A DNA stretch of 14,894 bases from an uncultured Rubrobacteraceae bacterium. GTDB taxonomy: Bacteria; Actinomycetota; Rubrobacteria; Rubrobacterales; Rubrobacteraceae. Positions 6,886 through 14,894 of the stretch are shown piece after piece (positions within the stretch are counted from its first letter, which is position 1; the number at the start of each line of letters is the position of its first letter). Below the pieces are notes generated by a model that saw only the letters and a program-made list of their open reading frames with translations, searched no databases and was not told the origin of the DNA. A program made the translations under genes and the position numbers. Where the stretch lies: assembly GCA_902805985.1 (NCBI GenBank), contig CADCUW010000342.1, positions 1 to 14,894 on the forward strand. The letters run 5' to 3'.

Positions 6886-7122
6886 CAGCACGCAGACCTC
6901 CGCTGCTTTCAGCTTCGCACCGAGCCAGGACCAAACCAGGATACGATTCGCGCGGCAGGTCGAGTGGCGTGCGGAGCGGCGAGACCAGACGCCTTGCTCA
7001 GGGCGAGGACTGCGGAGCAGCCCGGAAGGTGCTGAAATCCGGAGGTCTTCAGACCGGGGGCGTGCAGCGTAAGCGAAGCTTGCGCCCGTAGCGTAACGGG
7101 CCGGCGGGCGTTGGGTGGCTGC
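6886..7122. other. structured non-coding region before tRNA-Leu
   Basis: Together with the LCP terminator and the tRNA promoter this fills a 305-base gap. No coding frame resembles a protein family. It holds an imperfect long-range inverted repeat: 6895-6913 (GACCTCCG-CTGC-TTTCAGC) against 7031-7047 (GCTGAAA-TC-CGGAGGTC). Next come two adjacent hairpins: 7067-7074 with 7078-7085 (8 bp, one G-U, loop GAA) and 7084-7089 with 7096-7101 (6 bp, loop AGCGTA). AGCGTAA occurs at 7066 and again at 7090. It may be a repeat element, a small RNA or a control region. Confidence 0.45.
6895..7047. repeat. imperfect inverted repeat spanning 153 bases
   Basis: The arms pair 8 bp (GACCTCCG with CGGAGGTC) and 7 bp (TTTCAGC with GCTGAAA), separated by an internal mismatch of 4 against 2 bases. 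The intervening 117 bases have no comparably strong structure. This could be a pair of inverted copies of a short intergenic repeat rather than one functional hairpin. Confidence 0.4.
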
Positions 7123-7128
7123 TATACT
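7121..7128 (+). promoter_or_regulatory. extended -10 promoter of tRNA-Leu (and possibly tig operon)
   Basis: TATACT (7123-7128) is a good -10 and is preceded by TG one base away (TGCTATACT), the extended -10 signature. No TTGACA-like -35 occurs 16-18 bases upstream. Transcription would begin near 7135, about 14 bases before the tRNA. Confidence 0.55.
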
Positions 7129-7148
7129 TCTCCCAGGTTCGACGGCGG

Positions 7149-7229
7149 GCGAGAGTGGTGGAATGGTAGACACGCTAGATTTAGGATCTAGTGCCTTCGG
7201 GCGTGCGGGTTCAAGTCCCGCCTCTCGCA
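7149..7229 (+). tRNA. tRNA-Leu, anticodon UAG (reads CUA)
   Basis: This 81-base class II tRNA folds fully. Acceptor GCGAGAG (7149-7155) pairs with CTCTCGC (7222-7228), and the discriminator A is 7229. The anticodon stem CTAGA/TCTAG encloses TTTAGGA, giving anticodon TAG. A long variable arm (GTGCC-TTCG-GGCGT type) identifies the leucine/serine class, and A73 with this anticodon gives leucine. The T arm is GCGGG-TTCAAGT-CCCGC (7205-7221). CCA is not encoded, so it must be added enzymatically. tig starts 63 bases downstream. Confidence 0.96.
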
Positions 7230-7232
7230 CAT

Positions 7233-7250
7233 CGCCGCTCTTGGGCGGCG
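7233..7250 (+). other. small hairpin between tRNA-Leu and tig
   Basis: CGCCGC (7233-7238) pairs with GCGGCG (7245-7250) around TCTTGG. It has no T-run and only 6 bp. It is more likely a processing or partial attenuation element than a full terminator. Confidence 0.4.
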
Positions 7251-7292
7251 GGGGCGCGGAGGATCTTGGACGGTTGAGAGGAATCGGAGGGT

Positions 7293-8744
7293 ATGACGGC
7301 TAACGTTACGAAGCTTGAGGAGAACAAGGTCCGGCTGGACGTCGAGGTGCCCCCCGACGCCGTCCGCAAGGGCGTGGAGGCGAAGGTCAGGGAGCTCGGC
7401 CAGCAGGTGCGGGTCCCCGGCTTCAGGCCGGGCAAGGCGCCGCGGCGCGTCATCGAGAACCGCCTGGGGCGCGACTACATCATGATGGAGGCCCTCCAGG
7501 AGTCCCTGCCGAGTTGGTACTCGGAGGCCGTGGTCGAGACCGACCTCCGCCCGATAGACCGCCCGGAGATAGACTTCGACGACCCCTTGAGCGAGGAGAG
7601 CGGCTTCAAGTTCTCCGCCACCGTCGAGGTGCGTCCGCTCGCGAAGCTCGGCGACTACAAGGGTGTCGAGGTTCCCAGACGCGAGATCGCGGTCTCTGAT
7701 GAGGAGGTCGACGCCCAGCTCGAGGAGATGCGCGGGCAGTTCGCGACGCTTGCGGCGGTCGAGGACAGGCCGGCGGCCGAGGGTGATTTCGCCATCATCG
7801 ACTTTACCGGCGCGCACATGACCACGGGTGAGCCGCTCGAAGGCGGGCAGGCCGAGGACTACATGCTGGAGATCGGGCGCGGCGAGCTTCTTCCGGAGTT
7901 CGAGAACAACGTGGTCGGGATGAAGCCGGACGAGCGCAAGCGGTTCGGCGTCACCTTCCCGGCGGATTACGGCGAGCCGTCGCTACAGGGGCAGTCCGTC
8001 CTCTTCGACGTCCACCTCAAGGAGATCAAGGAGCGCGACCTCCCCGAGCTCGACGACGAGTTCGTCAAGGAGGCGAGCGAGTTCGAGACGCTCGAGGAGC
8101 TGCGCGCCGCCGTGCGCGAGCAGTTGGAAGGGGCGGCCGAGCAGAGGGTCGCAGGCGAGTTTCGGGCCCGCGTGCTCGACGTCGTGTCCGGTAACGCCGA
8201 GGTCGAGGTTCCGGGCGTCATGGCGCATGAGAAGGCGCACGAGATGGTCGAGAGCTTCGAGCGGAGCATCCGGGCGCAGGGGATGGACCCCGAGCAGTAC
8301 TACCAGCTCGCCGGCTCCAACCATCACGACTTCGAGGAGCGCATCAGGCCTGAGGCCGAGGACACCGTGAAAAAGGAGCTCGTCCTCGACGCGGTCGCCC
8401 TGGCGGAGAACATAACCGCCGATGAGGACGCGGTGATGCACGAGATAGGCCACCTCGCCGAGGAGTCCGAGCGCTCCCCCGAGGAGATCGCCGAGACCAT
8501 GAAGGCGAACGGCACCTACGCGCTGCTCCAGGAGGAGATCTCCCGCCAGAAGGCCCTCGACTTTTTGGCCGAGAACGCGACGCCGGTCGAGATGCCGGAA
8601 GAAGAAGATGCCTCAGCGGAGCCCGGCATAGAGGCCGGCGAGGAGACGCCGGGGGCGGAAGAGGAGCCGGAAGGCGGCGAAGCCGCGGTCGAGGCGACCG
8701 TCGAGGCCGGAGCCGTAGACGACGATCAGAAGGAGAAAGAATGA
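7293..8744 (+). CDS. tig: trigger factor, ribosome-bound chaperone and prolyl isomerase
   Basis: This 483-residue cytosolic chaperone binds the ribosome exit tunnel and shields nascent chains. The N-terminal domain (1-115) contains the ribosome-docking signature GFRPGKAP at 43-50. An FKBP-type prolyl isomerase domain follows at about 155-245, then the helical C-terminal substrate cradle (about 250-430). The last 50 residues are an acidic Glu/Ala/Gly-rich tail ending in lysines, an extension known from actinobacterial trigger factors. ATG 7293 is preceded by GGAGGG. Its stop overlaps the clpP start by ATGA, so translation is coupled. No separate promoter is evident in the 63 bases after tRNA-Leu. 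Confidence 0.96.
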   Translation: MTANVTKLEENKVRLDVEVPPDAVRKGVEAKVRELGQQVRVPGFRPGKAPRRVIENRLGRDYIMMEALQESLPSWYSEAVVETDLRPIDRPEIDFDDPLSEESGFKFSATVEVRPLAKLGDYKGVEVPRREIAVSDEEVDAQLEEMRGQFATLAAVEDRPAAEGDFAIIDFTGAHMTTGEPLEGGQAEDYMLEIGRGELLPEFENNVVGMKPDERKRFGVTFPADYGEPSLQGQSVLFDVHLKEIKERDLPELDDEFVKEASEFETLEELRAAVREQLEGAAEQRVAGEFRARVLDVVSGNAEVEVPGVMAHEKAHEMVESFERSIRAQGMDPEQYYQLAGSNHHDFEERIRPEAEDTVKKELVLDAVALAENITADEDAVMHEIGHLAEESERSPEEIAETMKANGTYALLQEEISRQKALDFLAENATPVEMPEEEDASAEPGIEAGEETPGAEEEPEGGEAAVEATVEAGAVDDDQKEKE

Positions 8745-9343
8745 GCTACTACGATCCCCAGGGCGTGATCCCCTACGTCATCGAGCAGAGCCCTCGTGGC
8801 GAGCGGGCCATGGACATCTACTCGCGGCTCTTGAAGGACAGGATCATCTTCCTCGGCACCCCCGTGGACGACCAGGTCGCGAACGCCATCATGGCGCAGC
8901 TTTTGCACCTCGAGAGCGAGGACCCGGAGCAGGACATCAACCTGTACATAAACTCGCCGGGCGGTTCCGTCACGGCCGGCCTCGCGATCTACGACACCAT
9001 GCGCTTCGTCAAGCCGGACATCGTTACCACGGCCCTCGGCATGGCCGCCTCGATGGGTGCCTTCCTGCTCGCGGCGGGTGCGAAGGGCAAGAGGAGCGCG
9101 CTTCCGAACACCAGGATCCTCCTTCACCAGCCGAGCGTCGGCGGGCTCGCAGGGCAGGCCTCCGACGTGGAGATCCACGCCAAGGAGCTCGTCCACACCA
9201 AGCGGCGCCTCAACGAGATCCTGGCCGAGAACACCGGACAGGACTACGACAGGATCGAGCGCGACACCGACCGCGACTACATAATGGGCCCCGAGGAGGG
9301 CATCGAGTACGGCGTCATCGACACCATCATCAGGAACCACTAG
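8741..9343 (+). CDS. clpP: ATP-dependent Clp protease proteolytic subunit
   Basis: This 200-residue serine protease forms the tetradecameric chamber that degrades proteins fed by ClpX or ClpC. The triad is intact: Ser104 in GMAASMG, His129 in LLHQPS and Asp179 in RDTDRDY. Ser lies 25 residues before His, as in Escherichia coli. The N-terminal segment [20 protein letters not shown] is the standard axial-loop and first-helix region. The ribosome site AAGGAG lies inside the end of tig and the ATG overlaps the tig stop. Most Actinobacteria carry two adjacent clpP genes at this place. Here clpX follows after 53 bases and only one clpP is present. Confidence 0.97.
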   Translation: MSYYDPQGVIPYVIEQSPRGERAMDIYSRLLKDRIIFLGTPVDDQVANAIMAQLLHLESEDPEQDINLYINSPGGSVTAGLAIYDTMRFVKPDIVTTALGMAASMGAFLLAAGAKGKRSALPNTRILLHQPSVGGLAGQASDVEIHAKELVHTKRRLNEILAENTGQDYDRIERDTDRDYIMGPEEGIEYGVIDTIIRNH

Positions 9344-9396
9344 AGGGTTCTTGAGGACTCCAGGCGACAGAGAGCTCCAGGGGAGGCCGTAACGGT

Positions 9397-10656
<1,260 letters not shown>

Positions 10657-10663
10657 AGCTCAC

Positions 10664-13213
10664 TTGAGAGAGACCGGGATACCAAAAACCTACGACCACC
10701 GCGCCGTCGAGGCGCGCCTCTACGAGGAGTGGGAGCGGACCGGCGCCTTCGAGGCCGACCCGAACCCGGATAAGCCCGCGTACTGCATCGTGCTGCCCCC
10801 GCCGAACGTGACGGGGGCCTTGCACATGGGGCACGCACTCAACGGCTCGATCCAGGACACCCTCGCCCGCCGCGCCCGCATGAAGGGCTACGAGGCCCTG
10901 TGGCTGCCCGGCGTCGATCACGCCTCGATCGCGCTCCAGAACGTCGTCGAGCGCAAGCTCACGCGCGAGGAGGGCAAGTCCCGCTTCGACCTTGGGCGCG
11001 AGGAGTTCGTCGAGCGGTGCCGCGAGTTCGCCGAAGAGGCCCGCGGCACCATGCTCGGCCAGCTCAAGCGCCTCGGCGCCTCCGTCGACTGGCGCCGCCT
11101 GCGCTACACGATGGACGAGGAGTACATAGACTCCGTGCTCACGGCGTTTATAGAGCTGTACAACGACGGCTCTATCTACCGCGGCACCCGCATCGTCAAC
11201 TGGTGCCCGCACGACCGCTCGGCCATCTCCGACCTCGAGGTCAACTACGAGGACACAGACGGCAAACTCTACGGTCTCGGCTACCCGTTCTCGGACGGCA
11301 AGGGCCCCGGCCCAGACGGCAACGACTCCGTTCAGGTCTTCTCCACCCGTCCCGAGACCATGCTCGGGGACGTGGCGCTCGTCGTCAACCCGGAGGACGA
11401 GCGGTACAAGGACCTCGTCGGACGGCGGGTCACGGTACCGTTCGTGGAGCGCGAGATCGAGGTCTACGCCGACGATCACGTCGACCCGGACTTCGGGACC
11501 GGCGTGCTCAAGGTCACCCCGGCCCACGACCCGAACGACTTCGAGATCGGCGGCAGGCTCGGCCTCGAACCCGTCAACGTCCTGAACCCGGACGGCACGA
11601 TAAACGAGAACGGCGCTGGCTTTGCGGGGATGGACCGGATGGAGGCCCGGAGGGCCGTGGCGGAGCGCCTGGGCGAGATTGGCCTGCTCGGCGAGGTGAG
11701 GGAGTACCGGCACAGGGTCGGGCACTGCGACAGGTGCGGCACCGTCATCGAGCCCTGGCTCTCGGAGCAGTGGTGGGTCGCGATGGAGGGGCTCGCCCGC
11801 CCGGCGATAGAGGCGCTGGACAGGAAGGAGATCGCCGTCTACCCGGACTCCTGGCGGCGGGAGACGATGCGCTGGCTGGAGAACATCCACGACTGGAACG
11901 TCTCCCGCCAGCTCTGGTGGGGCCACCGCATCCCCGTCTGGTACGGGCCGAACGGTGAGACGGTCGCCTCCAAGGAGTCGCCGGGCGAGGGGTACGAGCA
12001 GGACCCGGACATCCTGGACACGTGGTTCTCCAGCGGGCTGTGGCCGTTCGCGACGCTCGGGTGGCCCGAGGAGAACGAGGACCTCGGGTACTTCTATCCG
12101 ACGAGCCTGCTCTCGACGGCGCGCGAGATCATGTACCTGTGGGTGGCCCGCATGATCATGATGGGCCTCCGGTTCCGCGGCGAGGTCCCGTTCGAGAAGG
12201 TGAACGTCCACTCCATCGTCCTCGCCGAGGACGGTACGAAGATGAGCAAGTCCAAGGGCAACACCATAAACCCCCTCGACCTCTTCGAGGAGTACGGTAC
12301 GGACGCCGTCCGCTTCGGCCTCCTCTACCAGTCCTCGACCCAGGACTTCGCCTACTCCTACGAACGCGCCGCCATGGGCCGCGCCTTCGTCACCAAGCTC
12401 TGGAACGCCACCCGTTTTATCCTGAGCTACCCCGAGGCCGAAGAAGGCGGAGCGTTGTCCGTCTCGGACCGTTGGATACGCTCCGAGTTCAACCGCACGG
12501 CGCGGGAGTACGACCGGCTGCTGGAGGAGTGCGAGTTCTCGGAGGCGATGCGCCTGATCTACGGCTTCGCCTGGAACCAGTTCGCCGACTGGTATATCGA
12601 GATAGCCAAGGCCTCGCCGTCTCCGGCGACGTCGCGTGTGTTGCGAGAGGTCTTCCTGGGCACGCTCAAGCTGCTGCACCCGGTCATGCCGTTCGCGACG
12701 GAGGAGATGGCCGGCATCATGGGCGAGGACGGCCCGCTGGCCCGCGGGGAGTTCCCGGCCTACGATCCCGCCCTCGAAGACGCCGGGGCCGACGGGCTTC
12801 TGGAGCGTACCAGGCGCGCGGTCTCGGCCGTGCGTTCGTTTCGGGCCGAGTCGAAGGTCGAGGGGGAACTCTCGGGTCGTGTGGTCGGTGAGGTGGACCC
12901 GGCGGTCTTCTCCGGCCTCTCCGGAGTGAAGCTCGTCGGGACGATGGACGGGGACGCGACTGCGACGTTGCCGGCCGGGGACGTCGTGGTGGAACTCTCG
13001 CTGAGCGAGGAGCTGCGGCGGGGTGAGATCGAACGCCTGCGAAAAGAGATCTCCCGCGTCGAGGGCGAGGTGAAGCGCGCGGAGGGCAAGCTGTCGAACG
13101 CGAAGTTCGTCGAGCGGGCCCCCGCAGACGTTGTCTCCGCCGAGCGCGAGAAGCTGGCGACGAACGGCCGGATGGTGGAGACGCTGAACGCCCGCCTGGA
13201 AGGCTACCTCTAG
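10664..13213 (+). CDS. valS: valyl-tRNA synthetase
   Basis: This 849-residue class I aminoacyl-tRNA synthetase charges tRNA-Val. HMGH (54-57) is the HIGH motif and KMSKS lies at 526-530. Between them is the CP1 editing domain, with STRPETMLGD, which removes mischarged Thr. An anticodon-binding helical domain follows (WNATRFIL, FNRTAREYDRLL). A C-terminal coiled coil (about 783-830, ELRRGEIERLRKEISRVEG) is typical of ValRS. Length is close to the usual 860-880. The only plausible start in frame is TTG at 10664, since the next Met is inside HMGH. No Shine-Dalgarno is seen, and the 7-base gap after clpX suggests translational coupling. Confidence 0.97.
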   Translation: MRETGIPKTYDHRAVEARLYEEWERTGAFEADPNPDKPAYCIVLPPPNVTGALHMGHALNGSIQDTLARRARMKGYEALWLPGVDHASIALQNVVERKLTREEGKSRFDLGREEFVERCREFAEEARGTMLGQLKRLGASVDWRRLRYTMDEEYIDSVLTAFIELYNDGSIYRGTRIVNWCPHDRSAISDLEVNYEDTDGKLYGLGYPFSDGKGPGPDGNDSVQVFSTRPETMLGDVALVVNPEDERYKDLVGRRVTVPFVEREIEVYADDHVDPDFGTGVLKVTPAHDPNDFEIGGRLGLEPVNVLNPDGTINENGAGFAGMDRMEARRAVAERLGEIGLLGEVREYRHRVGHCDRCGTVIEPWLSEQWWVAMEGLARPAIEALDRKEIAVYPDSWRRETMRWLENIHDWNVSRQLWWGHRIPVWYGPNGETVASKESPGEGYEQDPDILDTWFSSGLWPFATLGWPEENEDLGYFYPTSLLSTAREIMYLWVARMIMMGLRFRGEVPFEKVNVHSIVLAEDGTKMSKSKGNTINPLDLFEEYGTDAVRFGLLYQSSTQDFAYSYERAAMGRAFVTKLWNATRFILSYPEAEEGGALSVSDRWIRSEFNRTAREYDRLLEECEFSEAMRLIYGFAWNQFADWYIEIAKASPSPATSRVLREVFLGTLKLLHPVMPFATEEMAGIMGEDGPLARGEFPAYDPALEDAGADGLLERTRRAVSAVRSFRAESKVEGELSGRVVGEVDPAVFSGLSGVKLVGTMDGDATATLPAGDVVVELSLSEELRRGEIERLRKEISRVEGEVKRAEGKLSNAKFVERAPADVVSAEREKLATNGRMVETLNARLEGYL

Positions 13214-13220
13214 CCCCACG

Positions 13221-14438
13221 TTGGCCCCGAACCCCTCCTTCGCCTCCGTCTGCGCCGAGCTCGACCGCCGCCGGCGGATCACCATGGGCCTCGGGCGCGT
13301 GGAGCGCCTCCTCGCGCTCCTGGGAGACCCGCAAGGCAAGCTCAGGGTCGTCCAGGTCGTCGGCACGAACGGCAAGGGCACGACCTCGGTCGCCCTGGCC
13401 GCCGCGCTCTCGAGGATGGGCCGGCCGGCCGGGGTATACCTCTCCCCGCACGTCCTCTCTTACACCGAGCGCGTCATGTTGGGTGGGACCTTCGTCGCCG
13501 AGGAACGTTTCGCCCGCGCGATGGTGGAGGCCATCGAGGTTGCGGATCGTCACGGTGTGGCGGCCTCCCAGTTCGAGTTGCTCACGGCCGGCGCGGTAAA
13601 GCTCTTCGCGGATGAGGGGCTCCTTTGGGCGGTCCTGGAGGCGGGTCTCGGCGCCCGCCACGACGCGACCACGGCGGCCCGGCCCGGGGCCGTGGTGCTC
13701 ACCAACGTCGGGCTCGACCACGCCGAGTACCTGGGAGAGACCGTCGCGGAGATCGCACACGAGAAGCTCGCCAGCGTCTCGGCGGGATCCGTGCTGGTCA
13801 TCGGGACGAACGATCCCGTGGTGCGCGACATCGCCCAAAAGCGGTGCGCCGAGGTCGGCGCCCGCCTCGTCGAAGCCGCGCCCGGGACGGTGGATCACCC
13901 ATCCCCGGAGATGCCCCCCTTCGTCTCTCGGGATGCTGCGCTCGGGGTGCGGGCCGCCGAGGAGTTGCTGGGGGAGAAGCTCGAAGCCGGGGAGCGGGTG
14001 ATACGAAACGTCGTCGGGGTGTTGCCGGGGCGGTTCGAGGTCCATGAGGTGGACGGGGCGCCGGTGGTGGTCGACGGGGGGCACAACGCTTCGGGGGTCG
14101 AGGCCGCGCTGGAGGCGATGGAGTCTGCCTACCCGGGGAGGCCGCTCGCGGTGGTCTTCGGCGTCTTGCGGGATAAAGATGCTCACAGTATGCTTACCGC
14201 CTTGAGCGCGGCGGCCCGGACGGTCGTCTTGACCCGCCCGGAGGGCGAGCGGGCGGCGGGTCCTGAAGGAATCTCGCAGAGGTATAGGGAAACGGAGGGG
14301 GGAGAGACGCTGACAGAAGAGGACCCCGCAAAGGCCGTCGATCTCGCGGCGCGCAGCGTCAGAGGGGACGGGGGAGTGGTGCTCGTTCTCGGCTCCTTCC
14401 AGACGGCGGCGCCGGTCTTGCGGTGGTTGCGTGACTAG
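13221..14438 (+). CDS. folC: folylpolyglutamate synthase / dihydrofolate synthase
   Basis: This 405-residue Mur-ligase-type enzyme adds glutamates to folates (and, in bifunctional members, glutamate to dihydropteroate). It has the P-loop GTNGKGT (48-54), the folate-binding SPHVLSYTERV region (75-85), the conserved LTNVGLDHAEYLG segment (160-172), the lysine of AHEKLASV (182), which is carbamylated in the family, and the C-terminal DGGHN (285-289). Whether it also has dihydrofolate synthase activity cannot be decided by eye. The start is TTG at 13221, 7 bases after the valS stop. An ATG at 13284 would remove the conserved start of the N-terminal domain. The valS-folC order is common in bacteria. 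Confidence 0.94.
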   Translation: MAPNPSFASVCAELDRRRRITMGLGRVERLLALLGDPQGKLRVVQVVGTNGKGTTSVALAAALSRMGRPAGVYLSPHVLSYTERVMLGGTFVAEERFARAMVEAIEVADRHGVAASQFELLTAGAVKLFADEGLLWAVLEAGLGARHDATTAARPGAVVLTNVGLDHAEYLGETVAEIAHEKLASVSAGSVLVIGTNDPVVRDIAQKRCAEVGARLVEAAPGTVDHPSPEMPPFVSRDAALGVRAAEELLGEKLEAGERVIRNVVGVLPGRFEVHEVDGAPVVVDGGHNASGVEAALEAMESAYPGRPLAVVFGVLRDKDAHSMLTALSAAARTVVLTRPEGERAAGPEGISQRYRETEGGETLTEEDPAKAVDLAARSVRGDGGVVLVLGSFQTAAPVLRWLRD

Positions 14439-14532
14439 CGGTGGGATCTGGCGCCTGGTCGGCCTCCTGGCCGTCGTCGCCGTGGCGGCTTTTGTGCTCG
14501 GTTACGTCGTGGTGGTAAGGTTTATCTCATGA
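14431..14532 (+). CDS. 33-residue single-span membrane peptide overlapping folC
   Basis: GTG at 14431 overlaps the last 8 bases of folC (GTGACTAG), and its stop TGA overlaps the next gene start as ATGA. The peptide is almost wholly one hydrophobic segment (WRLVGLLAVVAVAAFVLGYVVVV) with a short polar start and Arg near the end, predicting one membrane span. No family is recognised. The exact packing between two genes with overlaps at both ends supports translation and coupling, but chance cannot be excluded for so short a frame. Confidence 0.5.
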   Translation: MTSGGIWRLVGLLAVVAVAAFVLGYVVVVRFIS

Positions 14533-14894
14533 GCCAGGCCCCATTCTCGCTGCTACTGCAGGATTCCGACCCGTTCCAGATCATCTCGAACTTCCTGAAC
14601 AGCCCGATCCTGCGCATCTCGGGTCAGCTCATCGTGCTGCTTTTCGTTGTGCTGTGGATAGCCCTCGTCTACTGGACGTACACCGACGCCGGGCGGCGCG
14701 GTGCCATCAGCGTACTATGGGGGATCGTGGCGGTCATCTTCCCCTACGTTGGGACCCTGATCTACCTGATAGTCCGTCCGCCCGAGTACCTGGACGAGTC
14801 GCGCGAGCGCGAGCTCGAGACGGCGGTCCTCGAGCGGGAGCTGCGCAACAACACCCTGCTCTGCCCGAACTGCCGCAACCTGGTGGAGAAGGAG
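14529..14894 (+). CDS. membrane protein with zinc-ribbon, 5' part
   Basis: The frame is open to the window edge, giving 122 residues of a longer protein. Residues about 33-51 and 60-82 are two membrane spans (LIVLLFVVLWIALVYW and a segment ending in GTLIYLIVRPPEY). Between them is the loop TYTDAGRRG, reminiscent of PLDc_N/actinobacterial phospholipase-leader type membrane hairpins. A charged helix (DESRERELETAVLERELRN) leads to CPNC at 112-115, the first half of a probable zinc ribbon. A second cysteine pair would lie beyond the end. Function is unknown. The start ATG overlaps the stop of the small ORF before it. Confidence 0.7.
   Translation, partial: MSQAPFSLLLQDSDPFQIISNFLNSPILRISGQLIVLLFVVLWIALVYWTYTDAGRRGAISVLWGIVAVIFPYVGTLIYLIVRPPEYLDESRERELETAVLERELRNNTLLCPNCRNLVEKE

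Noticed and set aside
5887..7230. 447-codon open frame on the minus strand across the LCP gene
   Set aside because: It is antisense to a well-supported gene and runs through a terminator and tRNA. Long antisense frames are expected at this GC content.
12717..14186. 489-codon minus-strand frame across valS and folC
   Set aside because: It has Arg/Pro-rich composition, no motifs and lies antisense to folC.

Overview
The window is GC-rich bacterial DNA with actinobacterial gene order. The block trigger factor, clpP, clpX, valS, folC on one strand is the arrangement found in Streptomyces and relatives. A single clpP, a tRNA-Leu directly ahead of tig and the overall protein flavour suggest a deep-branching actinobacterium such as Rubrobacter. 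That genus call is inference from recognition, not from a search.

Layout. (1) 1-2805 holds the tail of a PTS ascorbate-type IIC permease, a sodium:solute symporter and a complete pyroglutamyl peptidase I, the last two as a close pair. (2) 2825-3892 is a scar of mobile DNA. The 5' third of a Stf0-type sulfotransferase runs straight into the 3' half of a tRNA (probably tRNA-His). It is followed by a terminator and by a reverse-strand tyrosine recombinase that has lost its N-terminus and carries two frameshifts. (3) 3948-5596 encodes a 35-residue membrane peptide and a secreted protein with HAF-type repeats plus a C-terminal PxKF-like domain, closed by a perfect 15-bp hairpin. (4) 5902-6885 is a LytR-CpsA-Psr (LCP) cell-wall ligase gene with a promoter placed so that the mRNA may be leaderless, and a classical terminator. 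(5) 6886-7148 is a structured non-coding stretch leading to the promoter of tRNA-Leu(UAG). (6) 7293-14438 is the conserved protein-quality-control and housekeeping operon tig-clpP-clpX-valS-folC. (7) 14431-14894 has a tiny membrane ORF overlapping folC, then the start of a membrane protein with a zinc-ribbon cysteine pair that leaves the window.

How the genes fit together: trigger factor folds nascent chains, and ClpX unfolds substrates for the ClpP protease. valS and folC supply charged tRNA-Val and polyglutamylated folate. tig, clpP, clpX, valS and folC are tightly spaced or overlapping and show no internal terminator. I see no separate promoter between the tRNA-Leu and tig, so the tRNA and the operon may share one transcript. 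The symporter and pyroglutamyl peptidase look like a small scavenging module.

I found no CRISPR array, intact insertion sequence or defence system. The least ordinary parts are the sulfotransferase/tRNA junction with its decayed integrase, the sORF plus HAF-PxKF secreted protein, and the structured gap before tRNA-Leu.
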